Origin: Porticoccus sp963974675
Lineage (GTDB): Bacteria; Pseudomonadota; Gammaproteobacteria; Pseudomonadales; Porticoccaceae
NCBI GenBank assembly: GCA_963974675.1
Contig: CAXBDQ010000031.1
Coordinates: 1-23,217 of the forward strand
Reading direction: 5' to 3'
Length of the DNA: 23,217 nt
Below, piece after piece: positions 15,252 through 23,217 of the stretch (its first letter is position 1; each line of letters begins with the position of its first letter). Made by a program: the position numbers and the translations under genes. Under the pieces are notes generated by a model that searched no databases, was not told where the DNA came from, and was given only the letters and a program-made list of their open reading frames with translations.

Positions 15252-15269
15252 TTTGTCTGTCTAGACAAA
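15252..15269. promoter_or_regulatory. Inverted repeat TTTGTC-N6-GACAAA, candidate hvfA operator/promoter element
   Basis: The arms TTTGTC and GACAAA are exact inverse copies with a 6-bp spacer, and a 10-bp palindrome TGTCTAGACA overlaps (15258-15267). It lies 38-55 bp before the hvfA ATG. On minus the right arm contains TTGTCT, usable as a -35 box 18 bp before TTTAAC (15239-15244). The overlap suggests a repressor or activator site controlling hvfABC. The regulator is not identified and no ECF sigma gene is in the window. Confidence 0.4.
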
Positions 15270-15363
15270 GTTGAGTAGTATGACTGAGTGTACCTAATTA
15301 AGTTTCAGGCTATTTGATTTATTTATATTATTAGCTATCACCATCATCTCTCAGGCCATATGG

Positions 15364-18300
15364 CTAGCCTGACAATAACACTTCCAATTCTTTCCAGTGG
15401 ATTTTTATCCGTTTATCCGAGATAGGAAAAGCCGTTTTTAACTGTTGAGAAAATAACGATACTCGATACTCCTGCAGCATAAATCGATGCATCCAAACGG
15501 TTTCTCTCACTCCAGCGGGTAATTCTTCCCACCTCAAATTCATATCGGCCAACTGTTGTTCCAATTTCTCCAACACCAACACTTGCGCTCTATCTTTCTG
15601 TGGGTTGACAGGTAACTTCTCCAGTCTTGCCATGAGCGCTTTAAGATAACGCTGATACTGACGCAACCAGTTTATCGGCACCCTAAACATAAACTCTTCG
15701 CAAAACAAAAAACCCAGTTGCTGCTGAATATCTGCCGCAGCATGCATAGCTGTCAGGCCCTGCTTCTTCATTGTTTTTCGAATCTCTGACAATAGTGGCA
15801 GCCAGGAAATCAACATTGACTCCAGCTCATTAGCCACAGCTACAATCGCTCCTTTCCCTTCCGCAAGTAACGCGTCAAAACCAGACTTGGTGCGAGGTAT
15901 CGACTTACCTTCAAGTAAGGCGAGACCATAAGCCGCATCAATTATTGTAGGGATCAAAACATCCTTACCAGAAATTCCTGCTGACTTTAGCTGAAGGTCC
16001 ATCCCTTTTAATAACTGCTTAGAAAGGTATTTAGCTGATTCCGGATAAACACATTGATACAGCTTAATTAACCCATCAATAGTATGATTAGCCGCCGCTT
16101 CAGGATTGTCCAACAATGTTAAGTTTATCTGGCTACGCTCAACAACCAATGAAGGATAGGTCCGTATAGTCAAGCCCTGTTGCTCTATTGAATAAACTTC
16201 CGGTAACGCATCGAAATCCCAACCTTGCAGATCTTCACGCTCTATCGTATTCGTTGTTGCTTGGGTTAGGGTCTCAGCGACCTTTCCTCGATATTGTGCT
16301 TTTAGATCAGATAAATGACGACTCATGGTGAGGACATGGTTGTTTTCATCTATCAGTTTAATATTTAAGCGATATATATCTTCCAATGTGACTTGTTGCC
16401 AATCCTCAGGCGTTATATCAATACCCGTTTGCAACTTAAGCTCTGTACCAAGAGCTTCAGAAAGTCGAGTGTCTGCCGGTTTTAATGAAAGTAGCGCTTT
16501 ATCCACATAATCAGGTACAGGCACAAAATTCCGACGAAGGGATTTTGGCAGGCCTTTTATTAGGGCAATACACTTATCACGCAACATACCCGGGACAAGC
16601 CAATCAAACCGATGAGATGGCACCTGATGTAAAACACTAATAGGAACCGTCACACTGACGCCATCTTCTTGATGCCCCGGTTCAAAATGGTAACTGAGTG
16701 GATAACGCATGCCCTGCCACTCTATATGGTCAGGAAATTTCGATTCATCGAGGTCACCCGAATTCTGCTGACTTAGCAACTCGGTATTCATATAGAGCAG
16801 TTCTGATGATCCTTGCTCCTGACGTTGTTCTTGCTGCTTACGCCAATGCTCAAATCCTGCAAGGTTTACTATATCTTGAGGGATCCGGTCACTGTAAAAA
16901 TCAAACATCACCTGATCATCTACAAGAACATCGCGACGGCGGGTTCTTGACTCAATATCCTGTAGGTTTTCTTGAAGCTGCTGATTATGATGAAAAAAAG
17001 CACCTTTTCCCCGATATTCACCTTCCACCAAAGCTGAACGGATAAAAGTCTCTCTCGACAATACAGGGTCTATTTTACCGTAGGCACAACGACGTTTTTC
17101 GACAATAGGCAAACCATATAGGGTCTGCTTTTCGTAGGCCATCACCTGCCCATTACGGATACTGTAATGGGGTTCACTGTAAGTTTTTTTAACCAAATGG
17201 CCAGCTAATGTCGGCAGCCAATCCGGATCTATTTTTGCATTGTGGTGGCTAAATAATCGTGACGTTTCCAACATCTCTGCTGCCATCAACCATTTAGGCG
17301 GTTTCTTGTTCAAACCTGAGCCAGGAAAAACATAAAATTTACGGTTTCTTGTACCCGTATATTCTTTACTGTCTCGCCCTTTTCCCTTGCCCTTGGCGGT
17401 GGTCTCACCCTCACCTTCCTCGGCCGCTTCATGACGACAACCAATTTGCCCCAACAAACCGCTCAGTAGTGAACGGTGAATAGCGTCATAACCTGCTGGC
17501 TGACGATTCTCGGTGAGCTTTAATTCACGACAGGCACCATGAAGCTGATGATGTAAATCACGCCACTCACGCATCCGCAGGGGCGAAACAAAATGCTGTC
17601 GGCAATATTTCTCAAATTGGTTTCTGCTTAACTCCTGCCGCTGTTCTTCAAAGTGCCGCCATAAATTTACCAGAGCAACAAAATCAGAATCCTTATCCTG
17701 CCACTGTCGATGTTTTTCATCTGCAGCTTGCTGCTTGTCCGAAGGTCTATCCCGTGGATCTTGAACACTTAATGCAGACACAATAATCAGGACTTCTTTA
17801 AGCGCACCCTCGTTTGCTGCAGCTAACAACATTCGTCCCATTTTGGGATCGGCCTGAATACGACACAGCTGTCGACCCAAAGAGGTCAATTCACCCTTGC
17901 CATTAACAGCCTGTAATTCCTGTAACAGACTAAAACCATCATTGATCAGTCTATTGTCGGGTGATTCAACAAAAGGGAAATCCCTGATATCACCTATTCG
18001 CAAATGCAGCATCCGTAAAATAACAGAGGCTAAATTAGTACGAGTAATTTCCGGATCTGTAAATTCAGGGCGACCAGAAAAATCTTCTTCACTATAGAGT
18101 CGAAAACAGACACCTTCACTGATTCGACCACACCGTCCCTTACGCTGATTAGCACTGGCTTGAGAGATTGCCTCTATAGGAAGGCGCTGTACTTTAGTTC
18201 GGTAACTGTAACGACTCACCCTTGCGGTGCCAGGATCGATCACATAACGAATCCCAGGCACGGTTAACGAGGTTTCAGCCACGTTAGTAGCCAAAACAAC

Positions 18301-19317
18301 TCTGATCCCCTTGTGAGGTTTAAATACCTTTGTCTGCTCTGCCAGACTTAATCGAGCATAAAGAGGCACCACTTCGAGGTGAGGCAGCTGAGCTCTGCGC
18401 AGGACATTGGCCGTTTCACGTATTTCTCTTTCACCACTATGAAAAACTAATATGTCCCCTCGCTTCGGCAAGGTGAGAATGTGTTCAACCGTATCCAAAA
18501 CAGATTGCCCCAAATCCCGCTCCTCCTGAACAGGGACATACTCAACATCTACGGGGAAAGCTCGCCCAGAAACTTCTATTACTGGGGCATCATGGAAATG
18601 CTGAGAAAACCGTTCCACATCGATCGTTGCGGAGGTAATAATTAACTTCAAATCAGGACGTTTTGGCAGGATGTTTTTCAAATAACCCAGCAGAAAATCA
18701 ATATTCAGACTACGCTCGTGGGCTTCATCAATAATAATTGTATCGTACTTATTCAAGTAGCGATCATGCTGAATTTCAGCCAGTAAAATACCATCGGTCA
18801 TCAACTTAACCAGCGTGTTTTCACTACTGGTTTCATTAAACCTAACCTGATAACCCACCGTGGCACCAAGGGGTTGGTTCAACTCTTCTGCAATACGGTT
18901 GGCAACCGTTCTTGCTGCAATCCGCCGTGGTTGAGTATGACCAATCATACCGGTCACACCTCGACCCAGCGCCAAGCAAATTTTGGGCAGCTGTGTCGTT
19001 TTTCCTGACCCGGTTTCACCGGCAACAACCACGACCTGATGATTTGCAATGGCCGCACTAATATCATCACGACGTTCGGCGATGGGCAGCTCTTCAGGGT
19101 ACTCAATGACTGGAACACTTTGCCGACGACTAATAACCCGCTGAGATGATTGTTCCAGCCCCTCAACAAACTGTTTCAAGTCCCGATCAAAGGGTTTTTC
19201 CCCTTTAATACGACGACGGATGTTATTCAGCTGCTGATTGAGACGGTAACGATCTGCACTAAGGCACTCAGCGATTTTATTTCGCCACAGATTGATTTCA
19301 TTTTGCGGTAATTTCAT
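15364..19317 (-). CDS. hrpA: ATP-dependent RNA helicase HrpA (DEAH box)
   Basis: 1317 residues, close to the ~1300 of E. coli HrpA. This DEAH/RHA helicase is known to rescue stalled ribosomes and acts on RNA; in E. coli it also matured a fimbrial mRNA. Helicase core: Walker A GETGSGKT (100-107), motif Ia TQPRR (128-132), DEAH (197-200), SAT (229-231), motif VI QRKGRCGR (391-398). Winged-helix, ratchet and OB-like regions follow, and the long C-terminal extension (DUF3418-like, about 640-1317) typical of bacterial HrpA is complete. A low-complexity charged insert (EEGEGETTAKGKGKGRDS) sits just before EYTGTRNRKFYVFPGSGL, where E. coli has a short loop. It starts 14 bp after the fadD stop, so fadD and hrpA are likely co-transcribed. 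Confidence 0.97.
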   Translation of the reverse strand: MKLPQNEINLWRNKIAECLSADRYRLNQQLNNIRRRIKGEKPFDRDLKQFVEGLEQSSQRVISRRQSVPVIEYPEELPIAERRDDISAAIANHQVVVVAGETGSGKTTQLPKICLALGRGVTGMIGHTQPRRIAARTVANRIAEELNQPLGATVGYQVRFNETSSENTLVKLMTDGILLAEIQHDRYLNKYDTIIIDEAHERSLNIDFLLGYLKNILPKRPDLKLIITSATIDVERFSQHFHDAPVIEVSGRAFPVDVEYVPVQEERDLGQSVLDTVEHILTLPKRGDILVFHSGEREIRETANVLRRAQLPHLEVVPLYARLSLAEQTKVFKPHKGIRVVLATNVAETSLTVPGIRYVIDPGTARVSRYSYRTKVQRLPIEAISQASANQRKGRCGRISEGVCFRLYSEEDFSGRPEFTDPEITRTNLASVILRMLHLRIGDIRDFPFVESPDNRLINDGFSLLQELQAVNGKGELTSLGRQLCRIQADPKMGRMLLAAANEGALKEVLIIVSALSVQDPRDRPSDKQQAADEKHRQWQDKDSDFVALVNLWRHFEEQRQELSRNQFEKYCRQHFVSPLRMREWRDLHHQLHGACRELKLTENRQPAGYDAIHRSLLSGLLGQIGCRHEAAEEGEGETTAKGKGKGRDSKEYTGTRNRKFYVFPGSGLNKKPPKWLMAAEMLETSRLFSHHNAKIDPDWLPTLAGHLVKKTYSEPHYSIRNGQVMAYEKQTLYGLPIVEKRRCAYGKIDPVLSRETFIRSALVEGEYRGKGAFFHHNQQLQENLQDIESRTRRRDVLVDDQVMFDFYSDRIPQDIVNLAGFEHWRKQQEQRQEQGSSELLYMNTELLSQQNSGDLDESKFPDHIEWQGMRYPLSYHFEPGHQEDGVSVTVPISVLHQVPSHRFDWLVPGMLRDKCIALIKGLPKSLRRNFVPVPDYVDKALLSLKPADTRLSEALGTELKLQTGIDITPEDWQQVTLEDIYRLNIKLIDENNHVLTMSRHLSDLKAQYRGKVAETLTQATTNTIEREDLQGWDFDALPEVYSIEQQGLTIRTYPSLVVERSQINLTLLDNPEAAANHTIDGLIKLYQCVYPESAKYLSKQLLKGMDLQLKSAGISGKDVLIPTIIDAAYGLALLEGKSIPRTKSGFDALLAEGKGAIVAVANELESMLISWLPLLSEIRKTMKKQGLTAMHAAADIQQQLGFLFCEEFMFRVPINWLRQYQRYLKALMARLEKLPVNPQKDRAQVLVLEKLEQQLADMNLRWEELPAGVRETVWMHRFMLQEYRVSLFSQQLKTAFPISDKRIKIHWKELEVLLSG

Positions 19318-19331
19318 TTACATCTTAGCTG

Positions 19332-21026
19332 TCAGGTAGCGCTTTTTTCATCACGTAATTCGCGGCGTAAAACTTTACCCACATTTGAAAGAGGCAGTTC
19401 ATCCCTGAATTCAATGTATTTTGGCCACTTATAACGAGCCAGCTTCTCACTACAAAACGCACGGACATCCTCTTCCGTCAATTTGGGGTTAGTACTGACC
19501 AAAAATAATTTAACTGCTTCTCCAGAATGCTCATCAGGCACACCAATAACAGCACAATAAGTAATATCTGGGTGGTGAGACACCACGCCCTCAACCTCAT
19601 TGGGATACACGTTAAAACCAGAAACAATGATCAAATCCTTTTGACGGTCGTGGATAAAAAGAAAACCATCGGCATCCACAGAGCCAACATCGCCGGTTTT
19701 TAACCAGCCTTCTTCCGTGATAGTTTTTGCCGTCTCCTCTGGAAAGTGGAGGTAGCTATGCATAACCTGCGGCCCTCTAACCCAAATTTCACCATGCTCA
19801 CCCACAGCTAATGACTGCCCATCGGCACCGGCAATACGTAGCTCAGTGTTAGCCACTGCAATTCCCACCGACCCGGGCTTACCAGCCCCAGGAGGACTAA
19901 AGGAAACGATCGGAGAGGCTTCAGTCAGCCCGTAGGCATTAGAAATTTCACAACCTGTCGTCTTTTTCCAATGATCCGCTGTCGCTTCAGATAATGCCGA
20001 CCCGCCAGAAAGTGTGATTTTCAAAGGTGAAAAATCAACCTTATCAAAATCTTTATTCTCCATTAGCGCCACAAACAGGGTGTTTAAGCCGGAGAAAATT
20101 GTTCCAGGCCATTTTCGAAGCAATTTAACAAAGCCATCAATATCACGCGGATTGGGAATCAATAAGGTATGAGCTCCCATATGAACACCCGTAGTGACCG
20201 ATAGGGCAAAAGCGTAGATATGATACAGGGGTAAGGGTGAAACAATCCGCTCTTCACCGGCCTTTGCTGAGGCCAACCGCAACATTTCCCAGCCCTGCCG
20301 AGTCACACTGACCATATTGCTATGGCTAATAATGGCAGGCTTAGATACACCTGTTGTACCGCCAGTGTATTGTAATAGCGCCATATCATCTGGCGCTAAC
20401 GTCGCTGGGGTAAAGTTTTCAACATTAGCTGCCAGTGCTGTTCTCAGAGGAATGACTTTATCTGAGGACACAGACTTACCCATCAATTTAACTACGAGCG
20501 ACATCAGAAGACGCTTAACCGGTGGATGCAAATCAAAAGGCGAAGTAACGAAAACGTATTCAAGTGGCGTTTTTTCACGAACGGCTTCGACTACAGGCAA
20601 AAACTTGTCAAATACCACCACTGCTTTTACATCGGCATGGCCAAATTGATACTCAAGCTCATCCTCTGTGTAGAGCGGGTTAATATTTACAGCTACCAGA
20701 CCGGCCTTAAAAGCACCGTAAGCAACAACTAGATACTGGGCAAGGCTTGGCATCTGAATCGCCACGCGGTCACCCGGTTCAAGCTTTGTGGAGTGCTTCA
20801 GGTAAGCAGCAAAGGCTGTGGATAATTCATCCAACGAGGTATAGCTGAGCGTATTGCCCAACGAGGTGACGGCCGGATGTTCAGGGTATAACCCTACAGT
20901 CTGCTGCAACACATCAAGAAGAGAGTTTAACTCCGATGGCTCCAGTGTTTCAGATACACCATAGTCCTGTTTGGCCTTTCTTACCGCTTCATCCACTGTC
21001 ATAACCGACCCACCTAATTCCATCAT
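19332..21026 (-). CDS. fadD: Long-chain fatty acid-CoA ligase (FadD-like)
   Basis: 564 residues, near the 561 of E. coli FadD. It activates fatty acids with ATP and CoA, feeding beta-oxidation or phospholipid synthesis at the inner membrane. ANL-superfamily motifs: A3 YTGGTTGVSK (220-229), SGGSALSEATADHWKK, A5 NAYGLTEASP, A7 GEIWVRGPQVMHSY, A8 GWLKTGDVGSVDADGFLFI and DRQKDLIIVSGFNVYPNEVE, and catalytic Lys551 in SNVGKVLRREL. Position 230 is Pro where FadD enzymes have Gly (KGA becomes KPA), an unusual change next to the phosphate-binding loop. Starts at 21026 and 21023 are both possible: GGAGGT (21031-21036) is 5 or 8 bp upstream, and an in-frame ATG at 21002 also has an AGGTGG site. hrpA follows directly. 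Confidence 0.93.
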   Translation of the reverse strand: MMELGGSVMTVDEAVRKAKQDYGVSETLEPSELNSLLDVLQQTVGLYPEHPAVTSLGNTLSYTSLDELSTAFAAYLKHSTKLEPGDRVAIQMPSLAQYLVVAYGAFKAGLVAVNINPLYTEDELEYQFGHADVKAVVVFDKFLPVVEAVREKTPLEYVFVTSPFDLHPPVKRLLMSLVVKLMGKSVSSDKVIPLRTALAANVENFTPATLAPDDMALLQYTGGTTGVSKPAIISHSNMVSVTRQGWEMLRLASAKAGEERIVSPLPLYHIYAFALSVTTGVHMGAHTLLIPNPRDIDGFVKLLRKWPGTIFSGLNTLFVALMENKDFDKVDFSPLKITLSGGSALSEATADHWKKTTGCEISNAYGLTEASPIVSFSPPGAGKPGSVGIAVANTELRIAGADGQSLAVGEHGEIWVRGPQVMHSYLHFPEETAKTITEEGWLKTGDVGSVDADGFLFIHDRQKDLIIVSGFNVYPNEVEGVVSHHPDITYCAVIGVPDEHSGEAVKLFLVSTNPKLTEEDVRAFCSEKLARYKWPKYIEFRDELPLSNVGKVLRRELRDEKSAT

Positions 21027-21298
21027 TCAAACCTCCAGATGCTCATCCCCATTCTTATCTCAAGTTCTAGGAATTCACATATAACAGGCCTTTCTCGTAG
21101 ATTCCATATAGAAAAGCCCACCACTTGTACTGTATTAGCTCATGCTATCGGAGTGATCGCTTGTAACGCAACCTCCGTGAAAGTTAATCTGTGCATATGA
21201 GCTAATAATAGACGGGGGCGTACTGTACCAAGCATTTTGTGTTCTACTACAAACGCTCTGCTTAAGAGTGCCTACAAAAACAAAAACTAATTCACTGT
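21027..21298. promoter_or_regulatory. Divergent regulatory region fadD / peptide transporter with long inverted repeat
   Basis: This 272-bp gap contains TATTAGCTCAT (21133-21143) and its exact reverse complement ATGAGCTAATA (21197-21207), 53 bp apart. Each arm is itself nearly palindromic (AT-AGCT-AT core), so they may be two copies of one operator rather than one hairpin. No clear -35/-10 pair or ribosome site was found before the transporter ATG. Confidence 0.4.
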
Positions 21299-22846
21299 AT
21301 GATCACAAAACAGCAAGACACTTTATTCGGTCATCCTAAAGGGCTTTATATCTGCTTTGCCACGGAGATGTGGGAACGCTTTTCATTCTATGGCATGAAG
21401 TATCTGCTACTGCTCTATCTCACTAAATATCATTTATTCACCGATGTCATGGGGCTAGATGTACTCGGTAGTTACGCTGCCCTAGTTTATAGCACGCCGG
21501 TGATTGGCGGTTTATTAGCAGACCGTTATCTTGGTATGCGTAAGGCCGTTATTTTTGGTGGCTGCTTGCTAGTCCTTGGGCATCTGGGCATGGCTGTGGA
21601 AGGTTCACAGGCATATTTCCAGGATGGAGAAGTTATTCGTGACAGTCGAGCCTTGCAAATTTTCTATTTCTCCATGGCACTCATTATTGTTGGCGTTGGT
21701 TTTCTAAAACCAAACATTTCCACCATCGTTGGCAAGCTTTATGGTGACAATGACCCTCGTAGAGACAGTGGCTTCACCATTTTTTATATGGGTATTAATA
21801 TTGGCGCTTTCGTGGCAACCCTGCTCTGCGGGTATCTGGGAGAAACTCTGGGCTGGCGTTATGGGTTTGGCGCAGCGGGTATCGGCATGTTATTTGGGTT
21901 GGCAATATTCCTTTATGGTCAACGTCATCTACATGGCCATGCTGAGCCACATCACCCGAGCCGCCTTAAAGAATTTATCTTACCCGGCTTGAATCGAGAA
22001 TGGTGCATCTATCTCGGAGGACTCGTTTCGCTATTGGGCATATGGCAACTCGTACAGTCTGCACACTGGGTAGGATGGTCACTCAATGGTCTCGCCATAA
22101 TTGTCGCTGCGGGCTTACTCTGGTTTATTCTTGCTCGCTGTAACTCAGTAGAACGTGGTCGTATGGTCGTATTAATGATACTGACCTTTTCCACTGTTGT
22201 GTTTTGGGCCCTATTTGAACAAACCGCGGCATCCATGACACTTTATGCCGACCGAGTTGTGGATAGAACCATACTGGGTCTGGACATAAACGCCTCACAA
22301 TTCGGCGCACTCAACCCTCTATTCATTATGTTGTTAGCACCTATTTTCGCCGTTCTTTGGATCGGGCTGTCTAAACGAAACATTGAACCATCAACACCGG
22401 TTAAATTTTCGTTGGGTATTATTCAAGCAGGGCTAGGATTCGGCGTATTAGTCATCGGATCTAGCTTTCCTAACGAGACAGGAAAAGTAGCCGCAGTCTG
22501 GCTGATTCTTGCCTATTTTCTCCACACAACCGGAGAGCTGTGTCTATCGCCCGTAGGGTTATCAGCTGTCACCAAATTATCAGTGCCTAGCATTGTCGGA
22601 TTGATGATGGGGACCTGGTTTCTTGCGACAGCCTATTCAGAATTTATGGCTGCGAAAATCGCTCAACTGGCCGCTATCGACACGACCACTGTTCAACTAA
22701 TGAATGCTCAGCTAATGGATGTATCATCTTTACTCGCCAACTACACAGAACTGTTTAATACACTATTTTGGGTGGGGTCTGGGGCTGGTGTTTTTCTATT
22801 GTTATTAAGCCCGTTTTTAAAAAAATATATGCATGGCATTCACTGA
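21299..22846 (+). CDS. POT/PTR2-family proton-dependent oligopeptide transporter
   Basis: 515 residues with 12-14 hydrophobic helices, the normal size for DtpA-like carriers. It imports di- and tripeptides with protons across the inner membrane. Seen: the proton-coupling motif ExxERFxxYG as EMWERFSFYG (23-32), GGLLADRYLGMRKAVIFGG of the loop 2-3 MFS signature, GFLKPNISTIVGKLY and FYMGINIGAFVATLLCGYLGETLGWRYGFG of the PTR2 signature, FWALFEQTAASMTLYADR, and LSPVGLSAVTKLSVPSIVGLMMGTWFLATAYSEF near the C-terminus. All key residues I can check are present. Which of the Dtp subtypes it matches cannot be decided. It stands alone on plus with a divergent fadD upstream. Confidence 0.94.
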   Translation: MITKQQDTLFGHPKGLYICFATEMWERFSFYGMKYLLLLYLTKYHLFTDVMGLDVLGSYAALVYSTPVIGGLLADRYLGMRKAVIFGGCLLVLGHLGMAVEGSQAYFQDGEVIRDSRALQIFYFSMALIIVGVGFLKPNISTIVGKLYGDNDPRRDSGFTIFYMGINIGAFVATLLCGYLGETLGWRYGFGAAGIGMLFGLAIFLYGQRHLHGHAEPHHPSRLKEFILPGLNREWCIYLGGLVSLLGIWQLVQSAHWVGWSLNGLAIIVAAGLLWFILARCNSVERGRMVVLMILTFSTVVFWALFEQTAASMTLYADRVVDRTILGLDINASQFGALNPLFIMLLAPIFAVLWIGLSKRNIEPSTPVKFSLGIIQAGLGFGVLVIGSSFPNETGKVAAVWLILAYFLHTTGELCLSPVGLSAVTKLSVPSIVGLMMGTWFLATAYSEFMAAKIAQLAAIDTTTVQLMNAQLMDVSSLLANYTELFNTLFWVGSGAGVFLLLLSPFLKKYMHGIH

Positions 22847-22871
22847 CCCGCATCATTCAAGCAAACGGGCT
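22808..22871. repeat. Inverted repeat AGCCCGTTT / AAACGGGCT spanning the transporter stop codon
   Basis: A perfect 9-bp inverted repeat (22808-22816 and 22863-22871) with a 46-bp loop; the left arm is in the last codons of the transporter gene. No T-tract follows, so it is not a standard terminator. It might protect the mRNA 3' end, or be chance. Confidence 0.3.
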
Positions 22872-23180
22872 GAACAGATAATAGAACGGTCTGCTGTATT
22901 AGAAGTATTTTTAGTTTCACCACAATCGAAAAATTGATATTCATAACCATTTTAATATCAGTACAGATCTATGTATTGGCTATGTTAGGCAAAGCAGAAT
23001 GAGCCTTTGTGGTCATGGCTGTTGCCTATGTACAACATAACATCGTGAACACAGAATCACTCTACACCCAGATGCTAACGGCTTTCTTATTTAGATATTT
23101 CCGTACCTTTAACTATTAGGTAATGGAAGAAAAACTTAAAGATCACATACCAGAATAGAAACTGGGGCTGACCCAGATAA
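22847..23180. other. 334-bp stretch without a supported gene
   Basis: AT-rich, with stop codons in all frames at short intervals. The longest readable pieces on plus are about 40 codons and are interrupted by a stop (near 23001). I recognise no homology. It contains the REP-like hairpin at 23162-23176 at its right end and nothing else I can support. Confidence 0.5.
23162..23176. repeat. REP-like hairpin CTGGG-GCTGA-CCCAG
   Basis: A 5-bp stem with a 5-nt loop inside AACTGGGGCTGACCCAGATA. Near-identical 'GGGGTCTGACCC' sequences often flank Y1 (REP-associated, RAYT) transposase genes in gammaproteobacteria, as I recall. A possible gene end lies 5 bp away. One copy only is visible in the window. 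Confidence 0.35.
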
Positions 23181-23217
23181 CTAAGCCGTATTATCTTTAA
23201 CCCATTGTTTTAGTTGG
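23181..23217 (-). CDS. Possible C-terminal end of a gene running in from the right edge
   Basis: On minus, the frame reads QLKQWVKDNTA then TAG (23183-23181) and is open to the window edge. Eleven residues cannot identify a family. The REP-like hairpin just downstream would fit the 3' flank of a RAYT transposase, but this is speculation. It may also be chance. Confidence 0.2.
   Translation of the reverse strand, partial: QLKQWVKDNTA

Noticed and set aside
15270..15363. ECF sigma promoter (GAAACTT and AGTCATA on minus) for hvfA
   Set aside because: Spacing and -10 match are too loose, and no ECF sigma or anti-sigma gene is nearby.
22873..23120. Broken gene in the right-hand gap (two open pieces split by TGA near 23001)
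   Set aside because: The pieces are short, have no recognisable family similarity, no ribosome site and AT-rich chance-like composition.

Overview
The window looks like chromosomal DNA of a free-living, probably marine, Gram-negative gammaproteobacterium of the broad Pseudomonas/Cellvibrio/Oceanospirillales kind. Evidence is the outer-membrane machinery (TolC-like channel, MlaA, beta-barrel porin), the classic gammaproteobacterial forms of DusA, transaldolase, HrpA and FadD, and a moderate GC content. From memory, dusA - tal - (small gene) facing a STAS gene, a receiver-SpoIIE phosphatase gene and mlaA resembles the order around PA2795-PA2800 of Pseudomonas aeruginosa. No species assignment can be made from sequence alone.

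Region 1 (1-6439, all minus) is a Lap-type surface-adhesion module transcribed right to left: LapB-like ABC transporter, LapC-like membrane fusion protein, LapE-like TolC channel, then the N-terminal 407 residues of a very large adhesin that runs off the left edge. The adhesin starts with a retention module and a PAAG motif that fits a LapG protease site, followed by Ig/cadherin-like repeats of 108 residues. LapD and LapG are not in the window.

Region 2 (6579-11495) is housekeeping and signalling: dusA, tal and a TerB-like gene on plus, facing a minus-strand set of mlaA, a degenerate receiver + SpoIIE/PP2C phosphatase, and a STAS anti-sigma antagonist. The last two form a partner-switch pair without a visible kinase.

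Region 3 (11496-15214) has a Porin_5-type porin preceded by a Pho-box-like site and a structured leader, ended by a strong hairpin terminator. Facing it is hvfABC, a copper-binding RiPP cluster: precursor HvfA with EGKCG repeats, MNIO modifying enzyme HvfB and partner HvfC. Two of eight EGKxG motifs carry Ser instead of Cys. This is the most interesting part of the window.

Region 4 (15364-23217) holds hrpA and fadD on minus (14 bp apart, likely co-transcribed), a divergent POT-family peptide transporter on plus, and a gene-poor right end with a REP-like hairpin beside the possible 3' end of a minus-strand gene cut by the window edge. No tRNA, rRNA, CRISPR array or complete insertion sequence was seen.
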